Assembly: GCA_903930345.1 (NCBI GenBank)
Contig: CAIYYI010000396.1
Coordinates: 1-53,164 of the forward strand
Source: an uncultured Verrucomicrobiota bacterium
GTDB taxonomy: Bacteria; Verrucomicrobiota; Verrucomicrobiia; Limisphaerales; CAIYYI01
DNA: 53,164 bases
Reading direction: 5' to 3'
Shown here: positions 10,577 through 20,825 of the stretch, piece after piece
Position numbering within the stretch: position 1 is the stretch's first letter
How the letters are laid out: each line of letters opens with the position of its first letter
Translations under genes and position numbers: made by a program
Notes under the pieces: model-generated
What the model was told of the DNA's origin: nothing
The model's input: the letters and a program-made list of their open reading frames with translations, nothing else
Database searches by the model: none

Positions 10577-11416
10577 ATGAAACTTGACGTGCAACCATTT
10601 CATTCAACGGCGGACGGTCTTTCGGGCGAGGCCCTGCGGGATCTGGCCTGGCTTGATGCCTGCCTGAGTCCGGTGGAGGCACATTTGGAAACTTCCCGGC
10701 ACTTTTTGGGGGTCAATGATTGGCGGGCCGCCTGGGTGCGGGGGGAGTTGGTGCTTCCGCGCTATCTTTTCATGGGGCCCCGGGATGGCGGGGATCTGGC
10801 GCGTGTGGCCATTTTTGCCGGGATCCACGGGGATGAGCCGGAAGGGGTGGCGGCGGCGTTGCGGCTGCTGCTTGAACTGGTGGAGCATCCCGAATGGGCA
10901 ACGGGTTACTGCCTGCAAATCTACCCGGCCTGCAACCCCTCGGGGCTGCGCCGGGGCACCCGGGAATCAGCGGCGGGCAGGGATTTGAACCGCGAGTTCT
11001 GGGGGGCGACCCGGCAGCCGGAGGTGCGGTTTCTGGAACAGGAACTTTCCGATGGCGATTTCCAGGGCCTGATCTCGCTGCACACGGATGACACCAGCCC
11101 CGGTTTTTACGGTTACGCGCACGGGGCGGCGCTCACGCAGTTGTTGCTGGCCCCGGCCCTGGCGCGGGTGCATCCGCACCTGCCGGTCAATCACGGGGAG
11201 ATCATCGATGGCTTTGCCGCGCGCAACGGCATTATTTGCGACGCTTTTGAGGGGATTTTGTGCGCCCCGCCCCAGACCGCTCCGCGTCCGTTTGAAATCA
11301 CACTGGAGACACCCCAGACGGCGCCCGAAGCCGTGAAGGAACTGGCCCTGGCCCTGGCGGTGCAGGCGATTCTCGCGGAGCATCGCAAGCTGATGGCCTA
11401 CGCCGCCAACATTTGA
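10577..11416 (+). CDS. M14-type succinylglutamate desuccinylase/aspartoacylase family protein
   Basis: [11 protein letters not shown] (HxxE zinc motif), [31 protein letters not shown] at 10577 fits after sbp stop. Confidence 0.75.
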   Translation: MKLDVQPFHSTADGLSGEALRDLAWLDACLSPVEAHLETSRHFLGVNDWRAAWVRGELVLPRYLFMGPRDGGDLARVAIFAGIHGDEPEGVAAALRLLLELVEHPEWATGYCLQIYPACNPSGLRRGTRESAAGRDLNREFWGATRQPEVRFLEQELSDGDFQGLISLHTDDTSPGFYGYAHGAALTQLLLAPALARVHPHLPVNHGEIIDGFAARNGIICDAFEGILCAPPQTAPRPFEITLETPQTAPEAVKELALALAVQAILAEHRKLMAYAANI

Positions 11417-11459
11417 CATTTTAAAACGCAACCCAAACCATCAAACAACAGGAAAAACA

Positions 11460-12422
11460 ATGCCCATTCATCAAGATGTGATCAGCACCGTCGGTCGTAC
11501 GCCGCTGATAAAACTCAATCGGATCGCGGCCGGCCTGGCGGCCACCGTGGCCGTGAAGGCTGAATTCTTCAATCCGCTCGGCAGTGTCAAGGACCGCATT
11601 GGTGCGGCCATGATCAGCGCGGCGGAGCGCGAAGGCATATTGACACCCAAGACCACCATCATTGAGCCAACCTCCGGCAACACCGGCATCGCGCTGGCGT
11701 TCGTGGCGGCGGCCAAGGGGTACAAGCTCGTCCTGACCATGCCCGAGAGCATGAGTCTGGAGCGGCGCACCCTGTTGGCCCTGCTGGGGGCCAGGCTGGT
11801 GCTGACCCCGGCGGCCGAGGGCATGAAAGGTGCCATTCGCCGTGCGGAGGAGCTGAACAAGGAAATCTCTGATTCCTGGATCCCGCAGCAATTCAACAAC
11901 CCGGCCAATCCGGAGGTGCATCGCCGCACCACGGCGGAGGAAATCTGGTCCGACACCGACGGCCTGGTCGATATCCTGGTGTCGGCCGTGGGCACCGGTG
12001 GCACCATCACCGGCATCAGCGAGGTCATCAAGGGGCGCAAACCCGGCTTCCTTTCCATTGCGGTCGAGCCCAAGGATTCCCCGGTGATCACCCAGACGCG
12101 CCGCGGGGAGCCGGTCAAGCCCGGTCCGCACAAGATTCAGGGCACCGGCGCGGGCTTCGTGCCGAAGAATCTCAACCTGCAGATTCTGGACGAGGTCATC
12201 ACCGTGAGCAACGAGGACGCGATTGTGACCGCGCGGCGACTGGCGCAGGAGGAAGGCCTGCTGGTGGGCATCTCCACTGGGGCGAACGTTTTCGCCGCCC
12301 TGCAGGTGGCCGCCCGCCCGGAATACAAAGGCAAACTGATTGTGACCATTGGTTGCAGCACGGGCGAACGCTACCTCAGCACCGCCCTGGCGGATGAGGC
12401 TCGCAAGCAGGTGGCGGTCTGA
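11460..12422 (+). CDS. cysK: Cysteine synthase A
   Basis: [66 protein letters not shown]. Confidence 0.95.
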   Translation: MPIHQDVISTVGRTPLIKLNRIAAGLAATVAVKAEFFNPLGSVKDRIGAAMISAAEREGILTPKTTIIEPTSGNTGIALAFVAAAKGYKLVLTMPESMSLERRTLLALLGARLVLTPAAEGMKGAIRRAEELNKEISDSWIPQQFNNPANPEVHRRTTAEEIWSDTDGLVDILVSAVGTGGTITGISEVIKGRKPGFLSIAVEPKDSPVITQTRRGEPVKPGPHKIQGTGAGFVPKNLNLQILDEVITVSNEDAIVTARRLAQEEGLLVGISTGANVFAALQVAARPEYKGKLIVTIGCSTGERYLSTALADEARKQVAV

Positions 12423-12468
12423 GCGGTTTCAACCCGCGCCAGGTCACCGCTGATTGGAGACGGTTCGT

Positions 12469-12502
12469 GGCGCGGCCCGGTGGTGGGCCGCGCCGGTTTT
12501 TT
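12469..12502 (+). terminator. Terminator after cysK
   Basis: GGCGCGGCCC-ggtggt-GGGCCGCGCC followed by GGTTTTTT. Confidence 0.85.
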
Positions 12503-12562
12503 CTGCGGCGAGGACGTGGTTTTTGCTACCGCTATCATTTGTTTCGGTTTACTAATTGAGCA

Positions 12563-13390
12563 ATGGCTTTGAAAAAATTCAGTCCCCTGCCGGGCTTTGG
12601 GCTCACCTTGGGTTTCACGCTGTTTTACCTCAGCGTGATCGTCATGGTTCCCATTGCCGGGCTGTTTTTTCGGGCCTTTGACCTTTCCTGGAAAGAGTTC
12701 TGGACGCTGGCCACCAGCGACCGGGCGCTGGCGGCCTACAAGCTTACCTTTGGGGCTTCGGCCACGGCGGCTTTTGCCAATGCCACCTTTGGCACCCTGC
12801 TGGCCTGGGTGCTCGTTCGCTATGAATTCCCGGGCCGCCGTCTGATTGATGCGATGGTGGACTTTCCTTTCGCGCTCCCCACCGCGGTGGCGGGGCTGAC
12901 CTTGGCCAGCCTTTTTGCGGAGCATGGCTGGCTGGGTCGCTACCTTTCCCCCTGGGGCATCAAGGGCGCCTACACCCCGTTGGGGGTGGTGATCGCGCTG
13001 ACTTTTGTCGGCATGCCTTTCGTGGTTCGCACGTTGCAGCCGGTGCTGGAGAACTTTGACCGCAGCGTGGAGGAGGCGGCAGCCAGTCTGGGGAGCAGCC
13101 GCCTGCGCACGTTCCTGACGGTGATTGCACCCACCCTTTTGCCCACCGTCATCACCGGCTTCGCCCTGGCCTTCGCCCGCGCCATCGGCGAGTTCGGCTC
13201 CATTGTTTTCATCTCGGGCAACATCCCCTTCAAGACAGAGATCGCCCCGTTTCTGATTGTGACCCGGCTGGAGGAGTACGATTACACCGGCGCCATGGCC
13301 CTGGCGGTGGTGCTGATGGTGTTTTCCTTCGTCGTGCTGATTCTCATCAACTGCGTGGAAACCTGGGCGGGGAAGTTTGAAAACTCATGA
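12563..13390 (+). CDS. cysT: Sulfate ABC transporter permease CysT
   Basis: 275 aa membrane protein with permease loop EEAAASLGSSRLRTFLTVIAPTLLPTVITGFALAFARAIGEFGSIVFISGN. Confidence 0.93.
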   Translation: MALKKFSPLPGFGLTLGFTLFYLSVIVMVPIAGLFFRAFDLSWKEFWTLATSDRALAAYKLTFGASATAAFANATFGTLLAWVLVRYEFPGRRLIDAMVDFPFALPTAVAGLTLASLFAEHGWLGRYLSPWGIKGAYTPLGVVIALTFVGMPFVVRTLQPVLENFDRSVEEAAASLGSSRLRTFLTVIAPTLLPTVITGFALAFARAIGEFGSIVFISGNIPFKTEIAPFLIVTRLEEYDYTGAMALAVVLMVFSFVVLILINCVETWAGKFENS

Positions 13391-14311
13391 TGGCGCCCAA
13401 GTCAAAACGCAAGGAGCGCATCAGTGCCTCCACCCGCAGCACTCAGGAATCGCCCCTGATCAAGTGGACCCTGATCGGGCTGGCCATGGCGTTTGCACTG
13501 GTCTTCCTGTTCCTGCCGCTGATCAATGTGTTTGCCCAGGCCTTCTGCAAGGGTTGGGCGGTTTACCTGTCTTCGCTCAGGGATCCGGACACCCTGGCCG
13601 CCGTCCGTTTGACCCTGCTGGTGGCCGTGATTACGGTGCCGCTCAACGTGGCCTTCGGCATGGCCGCCTCGTGGGCGATTGCCAAGTTTGATTTTCGGGG
13701 GAAATCACTGTTGCTCACCTTCATTCGACCTGCCGTTTGCGGTCTCCCCTGTGGTTTCAGGCCTGATGTTTGTGCTCCTGTTCGGCGCCCAGGGTTACTT
13801 TGGCAAATGGCTGGCGGCGCACGAAATCAAGATCATCTTCGCGGTGCCCGGCATGGTGTTGGCGACGGTGTTTGTCACCTTTCCCTTTGTCGCCCGGGAA
13901 TTGATTCCCGTCATGCAGGCCACCGGGTCTGAGCAAGAGCAGGCGGCGCTGACGCTGGGAGCCTCCGGCTGGCAGACCTTCTGGCACGTCACATTCCCCT
14001 CGGTGAAATGGGGGCTGTTGTACGGGGTGATCCTCTGCAATGCCCGCGCCATGGGCGAGTTTGGGGCGGTGTCCGTGGTCTCCGGCCACATCACCGGCCA
14101 GACGGACACCATCCCCTTGCGGGTGGAGAAGTTGTACCACGAGTTTGATCCGGCGGCCCCGTTTGCGGTGGCCAGTCTGCTGGCTTTCCTGGCGCTGATC
14201 ACGCTCGGTTTGAAGACCTGGCTGGAATGGCGCAACCATCGGGAGATGGCCCTGGGGGAAAAACTGGCCATGGCCGCGCCCCAGGAGCCGACCCGGCCGC
14301 CGGTTAACTGA
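13387..14311 (+). pseudogene. cysW: Sulfate ABC transporter permease CysW, interrupted by an apparent +1 frameshift near 13726
   Basis: N-terminal half in frame of 13387 (...[20 protein letters not shown]), C-terminal half in next frame ([26 protein letters not shown]...[17 protein letters not shown]); ATGA overlap with cysT; removal of one base restores a full-length protein. Confidence 0.88.
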
Positions 14312-14321
14312 ATCCAATCCC

Positions 14322-15425
14322 ATGAGTATTGAGCTGCGGAATATCAGCAAAAAATTCGGTGAGGTCCCCGCTGTTTACGGGATCAGTTTCACCGTGCAGG
14401 ATGGGGAACTGATGGCGTTGCTGGGGCCCAGCGGCAGCGGCAAAACCACGGTTTTGCGCATGATTGCCGGCCTGGAACTGCCCACCGATGGCGATATCTT
14501 CATCCGTGGCCAGCGGGTGAATGATGTGCCGGTGCAGCACCGCAACATCGGGTTTGTCTTCCAGAACTACGCGCTGTTCAAGAGCATGAACGTGCTCAAG
14601 AACATCGCCTTTGGCCTCAAGATCAAAAAGTGGAAGCCGGCGGCCATCCAGCAGCGCGTGGAGGAACTCCTCAGTCTGCTCGGTCTGGAGGGCCTGGCCA
14701 ATCGTTATCCCCACCAGCTCTCAGGCGGCCAGCGCCAGCGCGTGGCCATCGCCCGCGCCCTGGCGCCCAACCCCACCGTGCTGCTGCTCGACGAGCCGTT
14801 CGGAGCCGTCGATGCCAAAATCCGCCAGGAGTTGCGCGAGTGGCTCGTGCGCCTGCACCACGACCTGAATGTGACCACGATTTTCGTCACGCACGATCAG
14901 GAGGAGGCCATGGAGGTCTCCAACCGCATCGCCATTTTCTCGCAGGGCCGCCTGGCGCAGATCGGTTCACCCCGGGAGGTTTACGACCGGCCCGGCAACG
15001 AGTTTGTCGCGCGCTTCATCGGCGTGATGAATGTGCTGGAATTGGCCGTCAGCAACGGGGTTGCCCGCTTGGCCGAGTTGGAGTTTCCCGCTCACGGCCA
15101 GGCGGACGGGCAGGGGGTGCGCATCGGTTTCCGGCCGTACGCCGTCCAGGTTTCCTCGGATCTCACACAGTATCGCTACCGCGCCATGTTGCGGCACACC
15201 TATTTCCTGGGCATTCTGCTTCGCCTGGAGTTGGAGCTGCCCAGCGGGCTGGTGATTCGCGCCCGGATGACCAAGGAGGAGTACTCCCTCCTGGGGCTGG
15301 AGGATGGCCGGGAGGTCTCCTTCCAGATTCGCCAGTACCGCGTGCTGTCCAAGGAGGGCTCCGACCTGCCGCCCGAGGTGGCCGTCACCTACGACGTCTC
15401 CGTCAGCCTGGGCGAGGGCATTTAG
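14322..15425 (+). CDS. cysA: Sulfate ABC transporter ATP-binding protein
   Basis: Walker A GPSGSGKTT, LSGGQRQRVAIARAL, Walker B VLLLDEPFGAVDAK, C-terminal regulatory domain; downstream of cysTW. Confidence 0.93.
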   Translation: MSIELRNISKKFGEVPAVYGISFTVQDGELMALLGPSGSGKTTVLRMIAGLELPTDGDIFIRGQRVNDVPVQHRNIGFVFQNYALFKSMNVLKNIAFGLKIKKWKPAAIQQRVEELLSLLGLEGLANRYPHQLSGGQRQRVAIARALAPNPTVLLLDEPFGAVDAKIRQELREWLVRLHHDLNVTTIFVTHDQEEAMEVSNRIAIFSQGRLAQIGSPREVYDRPGNEFVARFIGVMNVLELAVSNGVARLAELEFPAHGQADGQGVRIGFRPYAVQVSSDLTQYRYRAMLRHTYFLGILLRLELELPSGLVIRARMTKEEYSLLGLEDGREVSFQIRQYRVLSKEGSDLPPEVAVTYDVSVSLGEGI

Positions 15426-16501
15426 GCTGGCGAAGGGGTGGAGCCCGTCTCGGTGGCATGGACGATCAGGTTGTGCGGCCGCACAAAGATCGCCATCTCC
15501 TCCCCGGGTTGGCGGATGGCCAGCGGGTTCAGCTCGCAGGCCTTGATACGCACCTGTGGTCCCACCTGCAATTCGTATTGCTCCACTTCCCCCAGATACG
15601 TGACGTGCGCAATGCTGGCCTTCATCTGGTTGATGGACTGTTCGCCGATCTCCACTGCTTCCGGACGAAAGCCGAGGGATACCGACTGGCCGATGCGCAA
15701 TGCCGACTGGGGGGGGGCCTGGAAGAGGCTGGATTCTGTCCGCACCTGCAGGCCGTCCGCGTCCGTGGCCGTCACGGTGCCGCTCAACCAGTTGGTTTCC
15801 CCGATGAAATCGGCGACAAAACGACTGTTGGGGGCGCGATAGACGGTGCGGGGATCGCCGATCTGCTCAATGCGGCCGTCGCGCAGGATGGCCATACGCT
15901 TGGCCAGGGACAGGGCCTCCTTCTGGTCGTGCGTCACGTAGATGGTGGTGATGCGCGTCTGCTCGTGGATGCGGCGGATCTCCTCGCGCATTTCCAGCCG
16001 CAGCTTGGCGTCGAGATTGGAGAGCGGCTCATCCAGCAGGAGGACGTCCGGTTTGATGACCAGGGCACGGGCCAGGGCCACGCGCTGTTGCTGGCCGCCG
16101 GAAAGCTGGTTGGGCATCCGGCTGGCGTAGGGCTCCATCTGCACGATGGCCAGCGCCTCCTGGATGCGCTGCTTCATCTCCGTCTTGCTGACTTTGCGCA
16201 CCTCCAAACCATAGGCCACATTGTCGGCCACCGTCATGTGCGGCCACAGGGCGTAGTTCTGGAAGACCATGCCGGTGTTGCGCTGGTGGGGCGGCACGCC
16301 ATTCATGGTTTTGTCGCCAAACCGTAGCGTGCCGTCATCCGGCTGATAAAAACCGGCGATGGTGCGCAGCAGCGTGGTCTTGCCGCACCCGGACGGGCCG
16401 AGCAGAAAGAACAGCTCCTGGGGTTCGATTTCGAGGCTGATGTTTTTCAGGGCCACGGTCTCCCCGAATTTTTTGACCAGGTTTTGGATGGAAACACGCA
16501 T
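15422..16501 (-). CDS. ABC transporter ATP-binding protein (FbpC/PotA/UgpC-like, with TOBE domain)
   Basis: [57 protein letters not shown]-like C terminus. Confidence 0.9.
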   Translation of the reverse strand: MRVSIQNLVKKFGETVALKNISLEIEPQELFFLLGPSGCGKTTLLRTIAGFYQPDDGTLRFGDKTMNGVPPHQRNTGMVFQNYALWPHMTVADNVAYGLEVRKVSKTEMKQRIQEALAIVQMEPYASRMPNQLSGGQQQRVALARALVIKPDVLLLDEPLSNLDAKLRLEMREEIRRIHEQTRITTIYVTHDQKEALSLAKRMAILRDGRIEQIGDPRTVYRAPNSRFVADFIGETNWLSGTVTATDADGLQVRTESSLFQAPPQSALRIGQSVSLGFRPEAVEIGEQSINQMKASIAHVTYLGEVEQYELQVGPQVRIKACELNPLAIRQPGEEMAIFVRPHNLIVHATETGSTPSPA

Positions 16502-16518
16502 GGTGGAAATTATTTAGG

Positions 16519-17871
16519 CTAGGGTTGGTGGGTGGCGGGCGGTGCGTCACCCCGGGTCAGACGGCGGTATTTCTGCTGGGCCCAGTTCTGCCACTCGATT
16601 TGTTTGGTGTTGCGGAAGGCGGCCTCCTTCCAAGGCCCGGCCGCCAGTTGCAGCGCCTCTTCCGCTGTGACTGGCACGCGGCCCAGATCCGCCACCTCTG
16701 CGGCGGGCCGCCCGCGCCGGATGATCGCCTGCCAGGCCAGCTTCAATTCCGGGTGGGTGTCCACCAGCAGCGTGCCCACGAGCGCCGCCATCACGTCGCG
16801 CCGCTTCCGCGCCAGAGAGTTGTCGTAGCGGAAGTTTTGCGGCAGGTCAAACGGGGAAAACTCCACGTTGCTCACGCCCTGGTAGCGGCGGTAAAAATCC
16901 GGGCGGATGGACATCCGCTCAATGGAGTGCTGTCGCGCGCCCTGTGGGTGGCCCTTGGGGAGAAACCACAGCCGCTGGCCGTCCTCGGAGAGGAGAAAGT
17001 TGATGAACCGCTGCGCCGTCTCCAAGTGGGGCGCGCCTTTGAGGATGCTGATGCAATCCGGGTTGATGGCGGTGAAATCCGTGGGCAGCACAAACGTCAT
17101 GTTGGTCCGGCCCGCCATGGCGATCTGCGTGAACCCGTAAAAATCAATGGCGAACGCATAGGCGGTTTCGCCCAGGGTGACGTCCTTGGCGGTGGTCGAG
17201 GAGATGCGGTCAAACTTCCGCACGTTGCCGCCGATGCGGGCCAGGATATCCCACCCCTTTTCCCAGCCATAGGCCTGGAGAAAGGCCTCGAACATGGTGT
17301 TCATGGTGCCGCTGTTGCGCGGATCCCCGGCCCCCACCCAGCCGTACAGGTGCGGATCGGCCAAATCCTCCCATTTTCGCGCCAGAGGCAGTTTCGTCAG
17401 CCGTTGCACCCGGGTGTTTTGCAGGATGCCAAAACTGGAGAGCGCGGCCGCGTACCAGGTGAAGTTCCGGTCGTAAATCTCAATTCCCGCCGCCGTCAGC
17501 GGGATTCCTTCCAGGATGTCCGCCGGGGGTTGGTAGGCGGAGGAGAGGCGCTTGTCCGCCAGCAGGAGGTAGGGTTCCAGGCCGCCTCCAAAAAACAGGT
17601 CAATCCCGATGCCGTTGGTTTTGCGCGAGAATTCGGACTGCACAAATTTGAGGGCGTCAGTGGTTCCGCCGACGTCGCGCCACTCCACCCGGGCGGGTTG
17701 GTGGTGGCGCTCTTCGTGCCAGCGGCTGAAAGCCCTTCCGAATTCCACGCGGATGCTTTCGTTGTGGGGGCTGAGGATGATCACCTGGGCCTCCTGGCCC
17801 CAGAGATTGGCCAGGCCCAACAGCCCGAGCCAGGCTGCCGCGAGCCAGGCGCCTGCGTGCGCCTTTCCCAT
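16519..17871 (-). CDS. Extracellular solute-binding protein (iron(III)/spermidine-type ABC SBP)
   Basis: Signal peptide, VIILSPHNESIRVEFGRAFSRWHEERH, FFGGGLEPYLLL, GWVGAGDPRNSGTMNTMFEAFLQAYGWEKGW. Confidence 0.8.
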   Translation of the reverse strand: MGKAHAGAWLAAAWLGLLGLANLWGQEAQVIILSPHNESIRVEFGRAFSRWHEERHHQPARVEWRDVGGTTDALKFVQSEFSRKTNGIGIDLFFGGGLEPYLLLADKRLSSAYQPPADILEGIPLTAAGIEIYDRNFTWYAAALSSFGILQNTRVQRLTKLPLARKWEDLADPHLYGWVGAGDPRNSGTMNTMFEAFLQAYGWEKGWDILARIGGNVRKFDRISSTTAKDVTLGETAYAFAIDFYGFTQIAMAGRTNMTFVLPTDFTAINPDCISILKGAPHLETAQRFINFLLSEDGQRLWFLPKGHPQGARQHSIERMSIRPDFYRRYQGVSNVEFSPFDLPQNFRYDNSLARKRRDVMAALVGTLLVDTHPELKLAWQAIIRRGRPAAEVADLGRVPVTAEEALQLAAGPWKEAAFRNTKQIEWQNWAQQKYRRLTRGDAPPATHQP

Positions 17872-17946
17872 GCCCCTGCCGGTGGTATGCCGTGTCATTG
17901 GTTCGGGACTGTAAAGCTTCTCGGCGCGGACCGCAATGCAGGGATA

Positions 17947-17982
17947 AAAAAACCACCGGCCCTCCCCAGGGAAGCCGGTGGT
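17947..17982 (-). terminator. Terminator downstream of zinc metallopeptidase gene
   Basis: ACCACCGGC...GCCGGTGGT inverted repeat, with TTTTTTT on minus strand after the stem. Confidence 0.8.
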
Positions 17983-17999
17983 GTGCGGAATCGGCTGCC

Positions 18000-18701
18000 T
18001 CAGTCCCGGTCGTTTCCCCGCATGATGAGCACCCAGTGCAGCAGTTCCATCAGCGAGGCGACCATCGCGGCCACGTATGTCAGGGCGGCGGCATTCAGGA
18101 CTTTGGAGACGCCCTCCCGCTCACGGGGGGAAATGAGTCCCAGCCGAAGGAGCTGCGCCTTGGCCCGTTTGCTGGCGTCAAATTCCACGGGCAGGGTGAC
18201 CACTTGGAACAGGGCGATGGCGGCAAAAATCGCCACGGCGATGGGGGCCAGCTTGGCCATGCTCAAGATGAAGCTCAGCAGGATGATGCCGAACACCGCC
18301 ATGCTCGCAAATTGGGTCACCGGCACCAGCATCATCCGCAGTTTGAGCGGGCCATAGGCCTGTTTGTCCTGCAAGGCGTGCCCGGCTTCATGCGCCGCCA
18401 CCCCCACCGCCGCCAGTGAGCGGCCATGGTAGTTTTCTGACGAAAGGAACAGGGCTTTCTTGGTCGGATCGTAATGGTCCGTCAATTGCCCTTGCACCTC
18501 CTGCACCGGCATCCGGTTCAGCCCTGCATCATCCAGGATCAACCGGGCCGCCTGGGCGCCGCTCATCCCGTTTTCGGTCGGTTGCGCGAGGTATCTTCGG
18601 TAGGTGGAGGTGAGCTTGATTTGGGCGTAAATTCCCAGCAGCAAACCCGGCAGCATCAGCCACCACCATTGGTCCAAAATCAACATGCCAAACAGTGTCA
18701 T
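18000..18701 (-). CDS. YugP-like membrane zinc metallopeptidase
   Basis: HEAGH zinc motif in AAVGVAAHEAGHALQDKQAYGPLKLR; N-terminal and C-terminal TM segments; VEFDASKRAKAQL. Confidence 0.9.
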   Translation of the reverse strand: MTLFGMLILDQWWWLMLPGLLLGIYAQIKLTSTYRRYLAQPTENGMSGAQAARLILDDAGLNRMPVQEVQGQLTDHYDPTKKALFLSSENYHGRSLAAVGVAAHEAGHALQDKQAYGPLKLRMMLVPVTQFASMAVFGIILLSFILSMAKLAPIAVAIFAAIALFQVVTLPVEFDASKRAKAQLLRLGLISPREREGVSKVLNAAALTYVAAMVASLMELLHWVLIMRGNDRD

Positions 18702-18923
18702 AAGTGTATTTGTGTTGGTGGGGTTCGCGCCTGCCGTTTGGCAGGTGTGGCCCTCACCGCATTTTTATAAGCTGGCCATGTGCCGATTTATAACGCATTG
18801 TTAATCAATTGATTGAGGAATGATTGTGAGCCAATATTCTGGCGGAAAGCGTCATTTTGGCGCACTTTTGGCACGAGTGGGACGTTTGTTCCCTCCCGGC
18901 CCATTAAGCCATCAGGCTCCGCC

Positions 18924-19553
18924 TCAGGTTCCAAACAGTCGGTCCCCGGCATCCCCCAAGCCTGGCAGGATGTAGCCTTTGGCGTTTAAGCGGCGGTCGA
19001 TGGCGGCGGTGTAGATGTGGATGTTGGGATGGTGCTCCCGCACTTTGGCAATGCCTTCCGGGGCGGCCAGCAGATTGATGACCCGCAGGTGGCGGGCCCC
19101 GTGGTGCAGCAGGAGGTCCAGCGCGGTGACGGTGCTTCCGCCGGTGGCGAGCATCGGATCCACCACCAGCACTTCAAAGTCTTTGATGGGGGAGGGCAGG
19201 CTGTAGTGGTAAGCTTTTGCTTCCAGCGTCACTTCATCCCGTTTCAGGCCGATGAAGCCCACGTGGGCGGCGGGCAGCAGGCGCAGCATGCCATCCATCA
19301 TGCCCAGGCCGGCGCGCAGCACGGGGATCAGCGCCACTTTGCGGGCGATGGCGGTGCCGTGCGTGCGCGCCATGGGGGTGGTGACCGGGATGCGTTTGAC
19401 CTTCAGGTCGCGCGTGGCCTCGTACAACATCAGGGCGGCGGCCTCGCTGAGCAGGCGGCGGAAATCCTCCGGCGCGGTGCGGGCGTCGCGCAACCGCGTG
19501 AGGTTGTGCTGGACGATGGGATGGGTGATGACGGTCAGGTTCTTCATAATCAA
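18924..19553 (-). CDS. upp: Uracil phosphoribosyltransferase
   Basis: LTVITHPIVQHNLTRLRDART, IPVLRAGLGMMDGML, VLVVDPMLATGGST, YILPGLGDAGDRLFGT. Confidence 0.95.
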   Translation of the reverse strand: MIMKNLTVITHPIVQHNLTRLRDARTAPEDFRRLLSEAAALMLYEATRDLKVKRIPVTTPMARTHGTAIARKVALIPVLRAGLGMMDGMLRLLPAAHVGFIGLKRDEVTLEAKAYHYSLPSPIKDFEVLVVDPMLATGGSTVTALDLLLHHGARHLRVINLLAAPEGIAKVREHHPNIHIYTAAIDRRLNAKGYILPGLGDAGDRLFGT

Positions 19554-20733
19554 TGAATCACCGTGGGGCTCAGGAAATACATGCGCCCCACCTGCAGCTT
19601 GGGCAGATCCAGACCCAGGTCGATTTTCACGGCGGGGGCTTCGGATTTGCCCAGGAAGCGCAGCAGGTGGGAGAGGTCGAACGGAATCTGGTACTGCACC
19701 AGATTGGCATTCTCAAGGCCGGCGATTTTTTTGGCCCGCTCCACTGCGGTGTCCAGGGTGCCCAGTTCATCGACAAAGCCCAGTTCGTGGGCCTGTTTGC
19801 CCGAGAGGATCCGGCCATCCGCGTAGTTGACCCAGTCTTTGGCCAGTTTTTGGCCCTCGCTCTGATTCGCCCGGGCGGCATTGTCCCGCCCGGCTTTGAC
19901 GATGCTTTTGAATTTCCCGAAGGTTTCCTCAATCAATGATTGCACCATTTCACGCTCCTCGACCACGAGGAGGCGTTCGCCGGGGGTCAGTTCATCCAGG
20001 TCCTTCTCACCGCTCAGCATGTCCTTGAACTTGCCGCTTTTGAAGACTTCCGGCCGCACGCCCACCTTCTTCATCAGCCCCCGGTAATTGTAGCTGTGCA
20101 TGATCACCCCGATGCTGCCGGTGATGGTCAGTTCGTTGGCCACGATCCAGCGGCAGGGGGCGGCAACATAGTATCCACCTGAGGCCGCCAGTCCGCCCAT
20201 GGCGGCGATCACCGGTTTTTTATGCTCCTTCTGGAACTTCTCAATGGCGCGGTAGATGTCGTCGGACGCCAGCACCTCTCCACCCGGTGAGTCGATTTTG
20301 AACAGCACGGCCCTGATCTTCTCATCCTCGCCCGCCCGCTTGAGTTGGTCCGTGATCAGCTCCGCCAGGGTCAGGCCGGCCCCGTCAATCGGTTCGCTGC
20401 CGATGATGCCGTTGAGGTTGATCACCAATATTTTGTCGGCGGCGTCATTGTCCTCCACCACCACTTCCATGAAGTCGGGACCGGTGGTGCGCATGGAGGC
20501 TCCGCCGCCGGCCAGGCCCAGGACGATTCCTTTCAGGCTGTAGAGAGGACAAAGCAGCCCACCACAATGAAACCGGCAATGGAAACCGAGAGCCAGAATT
20601 TGCTTCGGCGCGGTTTGCGGGGGGCGGGTGCGGGGGCCATCAGGGGCGGGGGCAGCGTCACGGGAGGGGTGACCTGCTGGGCACCCATTCCGGAGCCCCC
20701 GGCATCCATGGCTGGCGGTAGCTGGTTATCCAT
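19550..20733 (-). pseudogene. sppA: Signal peptide peptidase SppA (S49), N-terminal TM segment and catalytic part in different frames (apparent -1 frameshift near 20535-20545)
   Basis: 19550..20494: DSPGGEVLASDDIYRAIEKF, AAMGGLAASGGYYVAAP, NYRGLMKKVGVRPEVFKSGKFKDM. 20533..20733: Pro-rich leader plus TM helix RRSKFWLSVSIAGFIVVGCFVLS in another frame, with SLKGIVLGLAGGGASM readable upstream of the annotated ATG. Confidence 0.75.
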
Positions 20734-20825
20734 ACAGGGCGAAAGCTACTTCAGGAAACCCCGTCCGGCAAGCGTATTGGGCAATTGGCCCCGACTTGTG
20801 CCCCGGCAGCCGGGAAGCCTTGGAG

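Noticed and set aside
16525-18357. 610-aa plus-strand ORF over SBP and YugP genes
   Set aside because: Runs across two well-supported minus-strand genes and a terminator; no domain signature.
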